From the NCBI RefSeq assembly GCF_018343775.1, contig NZ_CP074349.1, positions 2,532,001 to 2,596,000 of the forward strand: 64,000 bases of DNA, written 5' to 3'. The translations under genes were made by a program, and so were the position numbers. The notes under the pieces are model-generated. The model saw only the letters and a list, made by a program, of their open reading frames with translations, ran no database searches and was not told where the DNA came from. Position 1 is the stretch's first letter; every line of letters begins with the position of its first letter. The stretch comes from Pseudomonas cichorii (GTDB lineage Bacteria > Pseudomonadota > Gammaproteobacteria > Pseudomonadales > Pseudomonadaceae). Of this stretch, positions 34,194 to 42,622 are shown in pieces.

Positions 34194-35997
34194 CCTGTTC
34201 CTCCAGAACATCACTTGCTGTCAGGCTGACAATGGCCATGTAAGGATTGAGGGTGCCCTTTGGGGAAAGTTCTACCGGATGTGACTGAGTGGTAAAGAGA
34301 ATCGTAGCGCTCTCCTGTCCAGACGCCAGTACCGGGTGTTTGCCCAGATTCAGATCGATGCGCAGGACACTGCCGTCGCCCATTCGCCAGCGCGCACTGA
34401 CTGCGTCATCGCCCAGCACTTCGCAGCCCAATGGGCGTGTGCCCGGCAGACGCGGGACGATCTCGCGATGGCGGATACTCAGCAATTGCCTGTAGAGCTG
34501 CAGCCAGTTTCGGTGCTCGGTGCCTTTATCGGTTTGCGGTTCGATGGCATCGAAATCGGGACGTGAGGCGGTGAAGGTCTGTGGATCGTTGGGATCGGGG
34601 ATGTGCTCGCGGCGTTCTTCATCGGCAAAGGCTGCGAAAGCGGCAAACTCTTTTCGTCGTCCCTCGCGAACGGCGTCGGCCAGTTCCCCATGATGACTGG
34701 TGAAGAACAGAAAAGGCTCAGTTGCTCCCCATTCATCGCCCATGAACATCAACGGGATCATCGGGGATAACAGCAGCAGTGCGGTCGCCGCCTTGAGCGC
34801 GGGGGCAGAGCAGAGTTGGGTCAGTCGTTCGCCCAGGGCGCGATTGCCGATCTGGTCGTGATTCTGCAGGAACAGGACGAAGGCACTGGGTTCGAGGTGC
34901 CCGCTGGGCTCGCCCCGGTTATGGCCATGCTGGGTCGCTTCACCTTGATAGACGAAACCTTCGCTCAGCAGGCGCGCCAGCTTCTGGGTCGGCTCCTGAG
35001 CGAAATCCGCATAATAGGCATCGGTTTCGCCGGTCAGCAGGACATGCAGAGTGTTGTGCCCGTCATCGTTCCACTGGGCATCGAAGCCTTGTTCGAGCAG
35101 TTCTGCCTGATTGAATTCGTTTTCCAGATTCAGCCAGACATGCCGGTCCTTGCTGATCTGCTGGCGTACACGTCGGGCAAATTCGGGCAGAAAGGTGTCG
35201 TCCTTGATGGCATGCACCGCGTCCAGGCGTAACCCGTCGAAGCGATAGTCGAGCAACCACATCAAGGCGTTATCGATGAAGAAATCGCGAACTTGTGGTC
35301 GACGAAAATCGATGGCATCGCCCCATGGCGTCTTCACATCGCTGCGAAAGAAGCTTTTGGCGTAGCTGCCCAGATAATTGCCGTCCGGGCCGAAATGGTT
35401 GTAGACCACATCAAGAATCACCATCAGGCCAAGGCCGTGGGCTGTGTCTATCAGGTGCTTGAGTTGGTCCGGTGTGCCATAGGATGACTGGGGTGCATAA
35501 GGCAGTACCCCGTCGTATCCCCAATTACGATCACCGGGAAACTGCGCAATCGGCATCAACTCGATGGCAGTGACGCCCAGCTCTGCAAGACGCGCCAGAT
35601 GGCTCTCCGCTACGGCATAGCCGCCCAGTGCGCCCACATGAACTTCCTGGATGACGGCTTCATGCCAGGGCCGGCCTTGCCAGTGGCTGTGTTGCCACTG
35701 ATAGGCCTGATGGTCGATCACGATGCTCCGGGAGTGCACATCATCGACCTGGGCGCGGGACGCCGGGTCTGGCACCTCCAGTTCCCTGTCGATCTTGTAG
35801 CGGTAGCGAGAGCCCGCGGTACAGCGGGCCTCTACGGCAAACCAGCCGTCCTCCTGTGCTTCCATACTCAAGGATCGCCCATCATCCAGTTCGACACTTA
35901 CATTCTGGGCATCCGGTGCCCAAATGGCGAACCGGGTGTGTTCGGGGTTCAACAAAACGGCGCCGTGGCGCCCGCTATCGTCTGTACGCACAGGCAT
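34183..35997 (-). CDS. treZ: Maltooligosyltrehalose trehalohydrolase TreZ
   Basis: TreZ releases free trehalose from maltooligosyltrehalose. The 604-residue protein has an N-terminal beta-sandwich (TRFAIWAPDAQNVSVELDDGR), a GH13 barrel with DVVYNHFGPDGNYLGSYAKSFF, YRFDGLRLDAVHAIKDD (nucleophile Asp) and HVWLNLENEFNQAELL (Glu region), and LFLQNHDQIGNRALGERL. I chose the ATG after AGGAGAAGGGG over a TTG seven codons upstream. It begins 17 bases after the glgA stop and overlaps malQ. It is the second gene of the glgA-treZ-malQ-treY run. Confidence 0.95.
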   Translation of the reverse strand: MPVRTDDSGRHGAVLLNPEHTRFAIWAPDAQNVSVELDDGRSLSMEAQEDGWFAVEARCTAGSRYRYKIDRELEVPDPASRAQVDDVHSRSIVIDHQAYQWQHSHWQGRPWHEAVIQEVHVGALGGYAVAESHLARLAELGVTAIELMPIAQFPGDRNWGYDGVLPYAPQSSYGTPDQLKHLIDTAHGLGLMVILDVVYNHFGPDGNYLGSYAKSFFRSDVKTPWGDAIDFRRPQVRDFFIDNALMWLLDYRFDGLRLDAVHAIKDDTFLPEFARRVRQQISKDRHVWLNLENEFNQAELLEQGFDAQWNDDGHNTLHVLLTGETDAYYADFAQEPTQKLARLLSEGFVYQGEATQHGHNRGEPSGHLEPSAFVLFLQNHDQIGNRALGERLTQLCSAPALKAATALLLLSPMIPLMFMGDEWGATEPFLFFTSHHGELADAVREGRRKEFAAFAAFADEERREHIPDPNDPQTFTASRPDFDAIEPQTDKGTEHRNWLQLYRQLLSIRHREIVPRLPGTRPLGCEVLGDDAVSARWRMGDGSVLRIDLNLGKHPVLASGQESATILFTTQSHPVELSPKGTLNPYMAIVSLTASDVLEEQDEQ

Positions 35998-36014
35998 CCA
36001 GTAACCCCTTCTCC

Positions 36015-37607
36015 TCAATAATAAGTTGCAACGCCTGCATTCTTTTTCAGCAGGTCCTGATAAAGATCCGCATAGGGTTCCACAGCCTGTTGCCAGTTGA
36101 ACGGCGCGGCCATGGCGCGGCAGCGCATGGCATTGAGCAGAGCGGTGTTGTCGAACACCTTGAAGGCACGATTCAGGGCTTCGGTGTAGCTTTCTACGGT
36201 GGAATCATCAAAGAGAAAACCGGTAACACCATCTTCTATCGTGTCCGCCAGGCCGCCGGTGTTTCGAGCAACCGGCAGTGAGCCGAAACGCTGGGCGTAC
36301 ATCTGGCTCAGGCCGCAAGGCTCGTAGCGCGATGGCATCAGCAGGAAGTCGCTCCCGGCGAACATGCGGCGTGCATCGGTTTCATTGAAGCCGATGCGCA
36401 CACTGATCCGGCCGGGGAAGCGTGCCGCCAGGGCGCGCATGGCTTCCTCTTCCTCAGGCTCGCCACGACCGATGATCGCGATTTGCCCACCCTGATTGAC
36501 GATGTGTTCGGCCACGCCAATGGTCAGGTCCAGCCCCTTCTGGTACACCAGCCGCGAAACCACGGCGAACAGCGGACCTGTGGAAGGATCAAGCTCGAAC
36601 AGCTCGCGAACGTAGTCGGCGTTGATTTCCTTGCGCAGCCACTCGTTGGGCGCGAAATGGCAGATCAGGTGCTCGTCGGTACTGGCATCCCAACTGGCGT
36701 CGATGCCGTTGGGGATCCCGCTGAGCTGGCCTTTGTCGGCCTTGCTTTGCAGGAAACCTTCCAGGCCGCAGCCAAAATCGGCAGTGGTGATTTCCTTGGC
36801 GTAGGTGGCGCTGACAGTCGTGATGTGGCTGGCGTACGCCATGCCAGCCTTGATGAAGGACAGCTTGCCGTAGAACTCCATACCGTCGCTGCTCAAGGCT
36901 TCGTCCGGAATACCCAGTTCACGACTCGAACCTGTACTGACCGTGCCTTGATAGGCCAGGTTATGAATGGTGAAAATGCTCGGTGTCGTCTGCCCGCGCC
37001 AGCGCATGTAGGCTGGAGCAAGACCGGCAGGCCAGTCGTGGGCATGGACCAGTTCCGGGCTCCACTGGCTTTTTACTGAGCCAGCGGCGAAATCGGCTGC
37101 CGCCAGGCCCAGCCGGGCGAAACGGATATGGTTGTCGGACCAGTCGCGACCGTTGGCATCGCCATAAGGTGTGCCTTCGCGTTCGTACAGTTCGGGGCAG
37201 ATCAGTACATAAATGACCAGACCGTCCTTCATGTCCATGCGACCGATCTTGCAGGCTGGCAAGGCGGCATAGCCTCCCAGCTCGCTGATCACATGGATCG
37301 GGTTGCCGCTGTTGAGTACTTGCGGATAGCCCGGAATCAGCACGCGCACATCATGCAGATGACGCATGGCACGTGGCAGGGCAGCAGACACATCGCCCAG
37401 ACCCCCGGTTTTTACCAGATCAGCCAGCTCCGAGGTCACGAACAGCACTTTGCGTCTGTTGACCGGGGAGATCATGGGCTGTGCGGTTGAAGTGGGTAGT
37501 TGGAGCTGAGGGACAGTGGTTGTAGCAAATGGTGGTAGATGAGTCAGCTCGTTGGCCAGCTGATTAAAACTCTCTCCCTTCTGGGTTTTGACCGCGGCGC
37601 TAATCAT
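36015..37607 (-). CDS. glgA: Glycogen synthase (ADP-glucose) GlgA
   Basis: GlgA extends alpha-1,4-glucan chains from ADP-glucose (GT5). The 530-residue protein has the substrate-binding KTGGLGDVSAALP motif after VLFVTSELADL. It continues with FTIHNLAYQG, the C-terminal Rossmann domain (FAVVSRLVYQKGLDLTIGVA), and SRYEPCGLSQMYAQRFGSLPVARNTGGLADTIEDG, which carries the E-X7-E region. It has about 45 residues before the usual start. The ATG giving MISAAVKTQ follows GGGAGAAAACG and is preferred over an upstream ATG. It is the first gene of the alpha-glucan/trehalose run, with a long leader region upstream. Confidence 0.95.
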   Translation of the reverse strand: MISAAVKTQKGESFNQLANELTHLPPFATTTVPQLQLPTSTAQPMISPVNRRKVLFVTSELADLVKTGGLGDVSAALPRAMRHLHDVRVLIPGYPQVLNSGNPIHVISELGGYAALPACKIGRMDMKDGLVIYVLICPELYEREGTPYGDANGRDWSDNHIRFARLGLAAADFAAGSVKSQWSPELVHAHDWPAGLAPAYMRWRGQTTPSIFTIHNLAYQGTVSTGSSRELGIPDEALSSDGMEFYGKLSFIKAGMAYASHITTVSATYAKEITTADFGCGLEGFLQSKADKGQLSGIPNGIDASWDASTDEHLICHFAPNEWLRKEINADYVRELFELDPSTGPLFAVVSRLVYQKGLDLTIGVAEHIVNQGGQIAIIGRGEPEEEEAMRALAARFPGRISVRIGFNETDARRMFAGSDFLLMPSRYEPCGLSQMYAQRFGSLPVARNTGGLADTIEDGVTGFLFDDSTVESYTEALNRAFKVFDNTALLNAMRCRAMAAPFNWQQAVEPYADLYQDLLKKNAGVATYY

Positions 37608-38207
37608 CGTTTTCTCCCATTCAACACAGTGTTGGTACGGCATTGGCGTTTTATGAGCCATTTCCTATGGCCGACGTTATTGCACTACGCAAAATCAGTA
37701 CCTGTTTTGCAGCTTGCGCAGTGATGGAGCATTACAAGTAGGCCCAATGCTTATTGGTCAGCCAATAGCATAGGCGCTCTAAGGAGATGACCCGGCCGTT
37801 TTGGAGAAGTTTCGACTTTTTTACGGCGAAATGTCTGGCATGGGCGTCGGACGTAGATAAAGCACACGTCTTGGAAGCCCGCAAAGGCAGGGGTGCGTCT
37901 TTATGGTGCGGATTCTGTAGGAAAAAAAGCCTTGATGACCGGTCGTCGGATAGCTTGATGGCAGGTGCAGAATCGAGCCGATTCAATGACAGATGCCATT
38001 ATTTTGCGCAATTTTCCGGCAGGAAACAGGTTGTATGCCTCTTCCGGGTGCATCAAGCGTTTTATCTTTGGGTGTCCGAAGAAATTTCCTACGTTAAGGT
38101 TGGAACATTTTGGGGTGATGCACGATAGAATCTGCCCTCTTTGGCTTGCCTTTCTGCGTGCTCGCCATATGGAATCAAACTGTGTTGTCGTATTGAAGAG
38201 GTTGGAA
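37608..38207. other. 600-base region between glgA and the GNAT gene
   Basis: This gap should hold the promoter of the glgA run (minus) and that of the GNAT gene (plus). An imperfect hairpin (ATGCTTATTGG with CCAATAGCAT) occurs near 37750. Two open frames (37787-38128 plus, 37732-37986 minus) show no family resemblance or good ribosome site, and I do not call them. No known regulator site was recognised. Confidence 0.45.
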
Positions 38208-38699
38208 ATGGAAGCCCCAGAGGTGCTGGTACTGCAAGCGAGCTACACCAATCCGGTACATGCCGAAGCGATTGGGTTCGTCTTGAATCACTATGCCGAG
38301 GATGTCATGGGCGGTGGCGAGTCACTATCGGTCGATACTCGTCAGCAACTGGCAATCGAACTGGCCAAGCGACCTCATGCTTTCAGCGTGCTGGCTTTTA
38401 TCGCTGGTGAGCCGGTAGGGTTGGTTAACTGCTTTGAAGGTTTTTCGACTTTCGCCTGCCGCCCGCTGATCAATATTCATGACGTGGTCGTGCTTGCTCA
38501 ATACCGTGGCCGTGGCATCTGCCAGAAAATGCTTGCCAAGGTCGAAGAAATCGCCCGTCAGCGTGGCTGTTGCAAGCTGACACTCGAAGTTCTGGAAGGT
38601 AACGCTGCGGCGCAGGCAGTCTATGCAAGGCAGGGATTTGGCAGCTATGAGCTGGATCCGCAAATGGGGCGTGCGATGTTCTGGCAGAAAACGCTATAA
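38208..38699 (+). CDS. GNAT family N-acetyltransferase
   Basis: A 163-residue GCN5-related acetyltransferase. The core is visible: a hydrophobic strand FSVLAFIAGEPVGLVNCFEGFSTF, motif A IHDVVVLAQYRGRGICQKMLAKVEEIAR with the Q/RxxGxG/A acetyl-CoA loop (QYRGRG), and CKLTLEVLEGNAAAQAVYARQGFGSYE, motif B. The ATG giving MEAPEVLVLQ follows GAAGAGG. Longer upstream readings add unlike sequence. The gene stands alone between the glgA leader and a small minus-strand gene. The substrate is unknown and cannot be inferred from position. Confidence 0.88.
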   Translation: MEAPEVLVLQASYTNPVHAEAIGFVLNHYAEDVMGGGESLSVDTRQQLAIELAKRPHAFSVLAFIAGEPVGLVNCFEGFSTFACRPLINIHDVVVLAQYRGRGICQKMLAKVEEIARQRGCCKLTLEVLEGNAAAQAVYARQGFGSYELDPQMGRAMFWQKTL

Positions 38700-38765
38700 A
38701 CTACGCTCATCGCGGGCAAGCCGTGGGTCAGGCTTGCCACTGAGCGTTGGGGCGGGGTGTGCAGG

Positions 38766-38939
38766 TCAGGCTTGCAGGGCTGTGCCAGGAGCGGCCAGTT
38801 GTGCTTGCTGCAGAAGCAGGCTCAAGTGGGCTACTTTGCTGAGCAACTGTTCACGCTCTTCTTTGAGGGCGCGCAGTTCGTCGCGACGGATAGTGACGTA
38901 CAGGGTTTGTGGTGCAAGTGCTGGTAGTACTGTGCCCAT
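38766..38939 (-). CDS. Small protein of 57 residues, predicted coiled coil
   Basis: The minus strand encodes MGTVLPALAPQTLYVTIRRD followed by a strongly helical stretch (ELRALKEEREQLLSKVAHLSLLLQQAQLAA) with leucine spacing that predicts a short coiled coil. GAGG lies 6 bases before the ATG, and the stop is near the end of the GNAT gene on the other strand. Charge and codon use look like a real gene. I do not recognise a family. The TLYVTIRRDELRAL start resembles small regulatory or antitoxin-like helical proteins, but no partner gene is present, so the function is open. Confidence 0.7.
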   Translation of the reverse strand: MGTVLPALAPQTLYVTIRRDELRALKEEREQLLSKVAHLSLLLQQAQLAAPGTALQA

Positions 38940-39256
38940 TGCTCACCTCGCAAATGGCGGATTCAACGTCGGAAAGACCTCTGCATTGACAATCGTTCCC
39001 TGAATCGCCACTGCTTGTCTCTCTATCGGCATCGATTTTGATTTCTTTTGCACAAAATTGGAACTTTTTTATTTTTAATTGTCGCGAACCTTTCGCGTTA
39101 ACGACAAAATGCACTATCGGGCGGATGTAAATGCCGCTGTCCCCACCTTGGGGAACCGATGCCAGAGCTTTCTTGACTAACCAGCATGTGTCACTGAATC
39201 AAGCGCTGGAACCGAGAAAGTGAGGCACCTTTTTACAGATTGAGGAGCACCTTTTC
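38940..39256. other. Intergenic region upstream of gnd
   Basis: Divergent region between the small 57-residue gene and gnd. It contains an AT-rich block (AACTTTTTTATTTTTAATTG) near 39061 and ends with TTGAGGAGCACCTTTTC, the gnd ribosome site. It should carry both promoters. No recognised regulator operator or RNA gene was seen. Confidence 0.45.
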
Positions 39257-40231
39257 ATGCAACTTGGGATTGTTGGGCTGGGCCGCATGGGCGGCAATAT
39301 TGCACGGCGACTGATGCTCGATGGCCACAGCACTGTGGTCTATGACCGCGATGAAGCCTCTCGCAATACCCTGGCCAACGAAGGTTCGACGGCTGCCGAC
39401 GACCTGGCGTCACTGGTCGCTGCGCTCGAAAAACCACGCGCCGTGTGGGTCATGCTCCCGGCCGGTGCTCCGACCGAAGACACCATTCAGGTGCTGAGCC
39501 AGTTGCTGGAAGTCGACGATGTGATCATCGATGGCGGCAACACCTTCTACAAGGACGACATCCGTCGTGCCAAGGAGCTGACTGAAAAAGGTCTGCATTA
39601 CATCGATGTCGGCACTTCCGGCGGTGTGTGGGGCCTGGAGCGCGGCTATTGCATGATGATCGGTGGTGAAAGCGCTATCGTCGAGCGTCTGGACCCGCTG
39701 TTCGCCACCCTGGCTCCGGGCTATGGCTCGATTGAACGCACCCGGGATCGCAATTCCAGCGATGACCGTGCCGAGCGTGGCTATATCCACTCGGGCCCGG
39801 CCGGTTCCGGTCACTTCGTGAAGATGATTCACAACGGCATCGAGTACGGCATGATGCAGGCCTTTGCCGAGGGCTTCGATCTGCTCAAGCAGAAGAACTC
39901 CGAGCACCTGCCGCCCGAGCAGCGTTTCGACCTCAATACCGCCGATATCGCTGAAGTCTGGCGTCGTGGCAGCGTGGTTTCGTCCTGGCTGCTGGACCTG
40001 ACGGCCGATGCCCTGGCAACTGACCCTGACTTGGATGCGTTCTCCGGTTCCGTGGCCGACAGTGGCGAAGGCCGCTGGACCATCGAGGCCGCCATCGAGC
40101 AGGCCGTGCCGGTTCCGGTGTTGTCCAGCGCGCTTTTTGCCCGTTTCCGCTCGCGTCAGACCAGCTCTTACGCCGACAAGATGTTGTCCGCCATGCGCTT
40201 CGGGTTCGGTGGTCACAAGGAACCCAAATAA
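39257..40231 (+). CDS. gnd: 6-phosphogluconate dehydrogenase, decarboxylating, short form
   Basis: Gnd oxidises 6-phosphogluconate to ribulose 5-phosphate and CO2. The 324-residue protein is the short type. It begins [24 protein letters not shown], the dinucleotide fold, and has [22 protein letters not shown] and [26 protein letters not shown] with the catalytic-site lysine and the NGIEY substrate motif. Short-form members commonly use NAD rather than NADP, but cofactor choice was not proven here. GAGGAG lies upstream of the ATG. The stop overlaps the zwf start as TAATG, so the two pentose phosphate enzymes are coupled. Confidence 0.94.
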   Translation: MQLGIVGLGRMGGNIARRLMLDGHSTVVYDRDEASRNTLANEGSTAADDLASLVAALEKPRAVWVMLPAGAPTEDTIQVLSQLLEVDDVIIDGGNTFYKDDIRRAKELTEKGLHYIDVGTSGGVWGLERGYCMMIGGESAIVERLDPLFATLAPGYGSIERTRDRNSSDDRAERGYIHSGPAGSGHFVKMIHNGIEYGMMQAFAEGFDLLKQKNSEHLPPEQRFDLNTADIAEVWRRGSVVSSWLLDLTADALATDPDLDAFSGSVADSGEGRWTIEAAIEQAVPVPVLSSALFARFRSRQTSSYADKMLSAMRFGFGGHKEPK

Positions 40232-41763
40232 TGGGCCTGTCACGCGGCAAGGCCGCCCACAAAGCTGAGGTTGCTCCGGCTACGACACTGTTTCTGTTCG
40301 GTGCTCACGGTGACCTGGTAAAGCGTTTGTTGATGCCGGCGCTCTACAACCTGGCGCGTGACGGACTGCTGGATGAGGGGCTGCATATTGTCGGTGTCGA
40401 TCACAATGCGATCAGTGACACCGACTTTGCCCTCAAGCTTGAAAACTTCATCCGCCAGGAGGCCTCCAGCAAGGTCTCCGAAGCGGGTGGGGAAGCCTTG
40501 GACCCTGAGCTCTGGGGCAAGCTGGCCAAGCGCATCAGCTATGTGCAAGGCGACTTTCTCGACGATTCGACCTATCAGGACATTGCCGGCAAGATCGAGG
40601 GCAGCGGCACGGCCAATGCTGTTTTCTATCTTGCCACGGCACCGCGCTTCTTCAGTGAAGTGGTTTCGCGACTCGGTTCATCAGGCCTGCTGACGGAGGC
40701 CGCAGACAGCTTTCGCCGGGTGGTGATCGAAAAACCGTTCGGTTCGGATCTGGCCAGTGCGGTTGAGCTCAATGCCTGCCTGCTCAAGGTGATGAGCGAA
40801 AAGCAGATTTATCGCATCGATCATTATCTGGGCAAGGAAACGGTACAGAACATTCTGGTCACCCGTTTCTCCAACGCCTTTTTCGAGTCGTTCTGGAACA
40901 ACCACTACATCGATCACATCCAGATCACGGCGGCTGAAACCGTGGGTGTCGAAACCCGCGGTAGTTTTTATGAAAATACAGGGGCACTGCGCGACATGGT
41001 GCCCAATCACCTGTTCCAGTTGCTGGCCATGGTCGCCATGGAGCCACCGGCAGCGTTCGGCGCCGATGCTGTACGGGGCGAGAAGGCCAAGGTCATCGGC
41101 GCGATTCGGCCATGGAGCAAGGAAGAGGCACTGAGCAACTCGGTACGTGGCCAGTATGCCAAAGGCCGGTCGGGTGATCGTGACGTTGTCGGCTATCGCG
41201 ATGAAGAGCGCGTTGACGCTGACAGCACGACCGAAACCTATGTGGCCCTCAAGGTTCTGGTGGACAACTGGCGTTGGGTCGGGGTGCCGTTCTATCTGCG
41301 CACCGGCAAGCGCATGAGCTCTCGTGATACCGAAATCGCCATCTGCTTCAAGCCGGCGCCTTATGCCCAGTTCCGGGATACCGAGGTCGACCGGCTCAAG
41401 CCCAATTATCTGCGAATCCAGATTCAGCCCAATGAGGGCGTCTGGTTCGACCTGTTTGCCAAGCGTCCGGGGCCGACCCTGGACATGGAAGACATCGAAC
41501 TGGGTTTTGCTTACAAGGACTTTTTCGAGATGCAGCCATCGACCGGCTACGAAACCCTGATCTACGACTGCCTGACAGGCGACCAGACGCTGTTCCAGCG
41601 CGCCGACAATATCGAGAATGGCTGGCGCGCCGTTCAGCCGTTTCTGGATGCCTGGGCCGACAAGCCCGAAGTGCAGTTCTACAAGGCCGGTGAAGACGGG
41701 CCTGAGGCTGCGCAAGACCTGCTGACCCGTGATGGTCGCGAGTGGCGCCAGATCGATGACTGA
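40231..41763 (+). CDS. zwf: Glucose-6-phosphate 1-dehydrogenase
   Basis: Zwf oxidises glucose 6-phosphate to 6-phosphogluconolactone, forming NADPH or NADH. The 510-residue protein shows TLFLFGAHGDLVKRLLMPALYNL (nucleotide fold), VVIEKPFGSDLASA, the active-site YRIDHYLGKETVQNIL (conserved His and Lys), and PFYLRTGKRM. It is fused by overlap to gnd upstream and to the HAD phosphatase downstream (8 bases). The neighbouring genes point to a role in feeding glucose from glucan/trehalose breakdown into the pentose phosphate path. Pseudomonas has other zwf copies in its Entner-Doudoroff operon, so this is probably an additional isozyme. Confidence 0.95.
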   Translation: MGLSRGKAAHKAEVAPATTLFLFGAHGDLVKRLLMPALYNLARDGLLDEGLHIVGVDHNAISDTDFALKLENFIRQEASSKVSEAGGEALDPELWGKLAKRISYVQGDFLDDSTYQDIAGKIEGSGTANAVFYLATAPRFFSEVVSRLGSSGLLTEAADSFRRVVIEKPFGSDLASAVELNACLLKVMSEKQIYRIDHYLGKETVQNILVTRFSNAFFESFWNNHYIDHIQITAAETVGVETRGSFYENTGALRDMVPNHLFQLLAMVAMEPPAAFGADAVRGEKAKVIGAIRPWSKEEALSNSVRGQYAKGRSGDRDVVGYRDEERVDADSTTETYVALKVLVDNWRWVGVPFYLRTGKRMSSRDTEIAICFKPAPYAQFRDTEVDRLKPNYLRIQIQPNEGVWFDLFAKRPGPTLDMEDIELGFAYKDFFEMQPSTGYETLIYDCLTGDQTLFQRADNIENGWRAVQPFLDAWADKPEVQFYKAGEDGPEAAQDLLTRDGREWRQIDD

Positions 41764-42574
41764 ACGCTCGCAGTCACTCATCCAATTCCTGTTGTCCGAT
41801 ATCGATGGCACCTTGCTGCTCCCCGATCACAGCCTCACTTCGGCTACTGTCGAGGCAGTGGGGCGGCTGCGCGATGCCGGGATTCACTTCACCCTGGCCA
41901 GCAGTCGGCCGCCACGGGCCATGGGGCCGATCATCGAAACCCTGGGCGTCGATCTGCCGACCGTCTCTTTCAACGGCGGCACTATCACTCATCCCGATGG
42001 CAGCCTGTTGGCGGCCTATCGAATCGAGCCTGAAGCTGCGCGCACTTGCCTGGAGCTGTTCGCCACTGAAGAGGTCGCGGTCTGGGTCTTTGCCGATGAC
42101 CAATGGCTTCTGCTCGATCCTGACAGCGCTTATGTCGATCACGAGCGCCATGCGCTGGGTTATGAGCCGCTGCTGGTGGACAGCTTCGAGCCGTATCTGG
42201 ATCGCATCGACAAGATAGTGGCCTCCAGCACGGACTTCGATTTGCTCGAAACTCTGGAAAACCGGCTCAACCCCTTGATTGAAGGGCAGGCGCTGGCGGC
42301 GCGCTCGCAATCCTATTACCTCGATGTCACGGCTTTGGCGGCCAACAAGGGCACGGCCCTGATGACGCTTGCCCAGTATCTGGGTGTAGAACTGGTGAAT
42401 ACGGCTGCCATTGGCGATGGTGGCAACGATGTCGCCATGTTCCAGTTGGCGGGGCTCTCCATTGCCATGGGCCAGGCCGATGCCAGCGTGCGAGGGCAGG
42501 CCTATGTCGTGACCGAAAGCAACCTTCAGGACGGTGTGGCTCAGGCCATCGACCGTTACATCTTGCCGCGCTGA
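41756..42574 (+). CDS. Cof-type HAD-IIB family phosphatase
   Basis: A 272-residue HAD hydrolase with FLLSDIDGTLLLPDHSL (motif I, nucleophile Asp), a cap domain typical of the Cof/YidA group, an LDVTALAANKGTALMTLAQYLG segment with the motif III lysine, and AIGDGGNDVAMFQLAGLSIAMGQA (motif IV). Cof proteins dephosphorylate sugar phosphates. Its start overlaps zwf and it precedes the GH15 gene, so a sugar phosphate linked to glucose or trehalose is a reasonable substrate (inference). A longer start upstream lies inside zwf and is not needed. Confidence 0.92.
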   Translation: MTERSQSLIQFLLSDIDGTLLLPDHSLTSATVEAVGRLRDAGIHFTLASSRPPRAMGPIIETLGVDLPTVSFNGGTITHPDGSLLAAYRIEPEAARTCLELFATEEVAVWVFADDQWLLLDPDSAYVDHERHALGYEPLLVDSFEPYLDRIDKIVASSTDFDLLETLENRLNPLIEGQALAARSQSYYLDVTALAANKGTALMTLAQYLGVELVNTAAIGDGGNDVAMFQLAGLSIAMGQADASVRGQAYVVTESNLQDGVAQAIDRYILPR

Positions 42575-42622
42575 GGTCTGCTGTTCCCGGCGCGGCTTCA
42601 CGATAGGGACGGACATTCTCGA

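Noticed and set aside
37732..37986. 84-codon minus-strand frame upstream of glgA
   Set aside because: No ribosome site or family resemblance; likely part of the glgA leader.
37787..38128. 113-codon frame before the GNAT gene
   Set aside because: The GGAG is directly against the ATG with no spacer, the protein shows no family resemblance, and the region looks like a leader.
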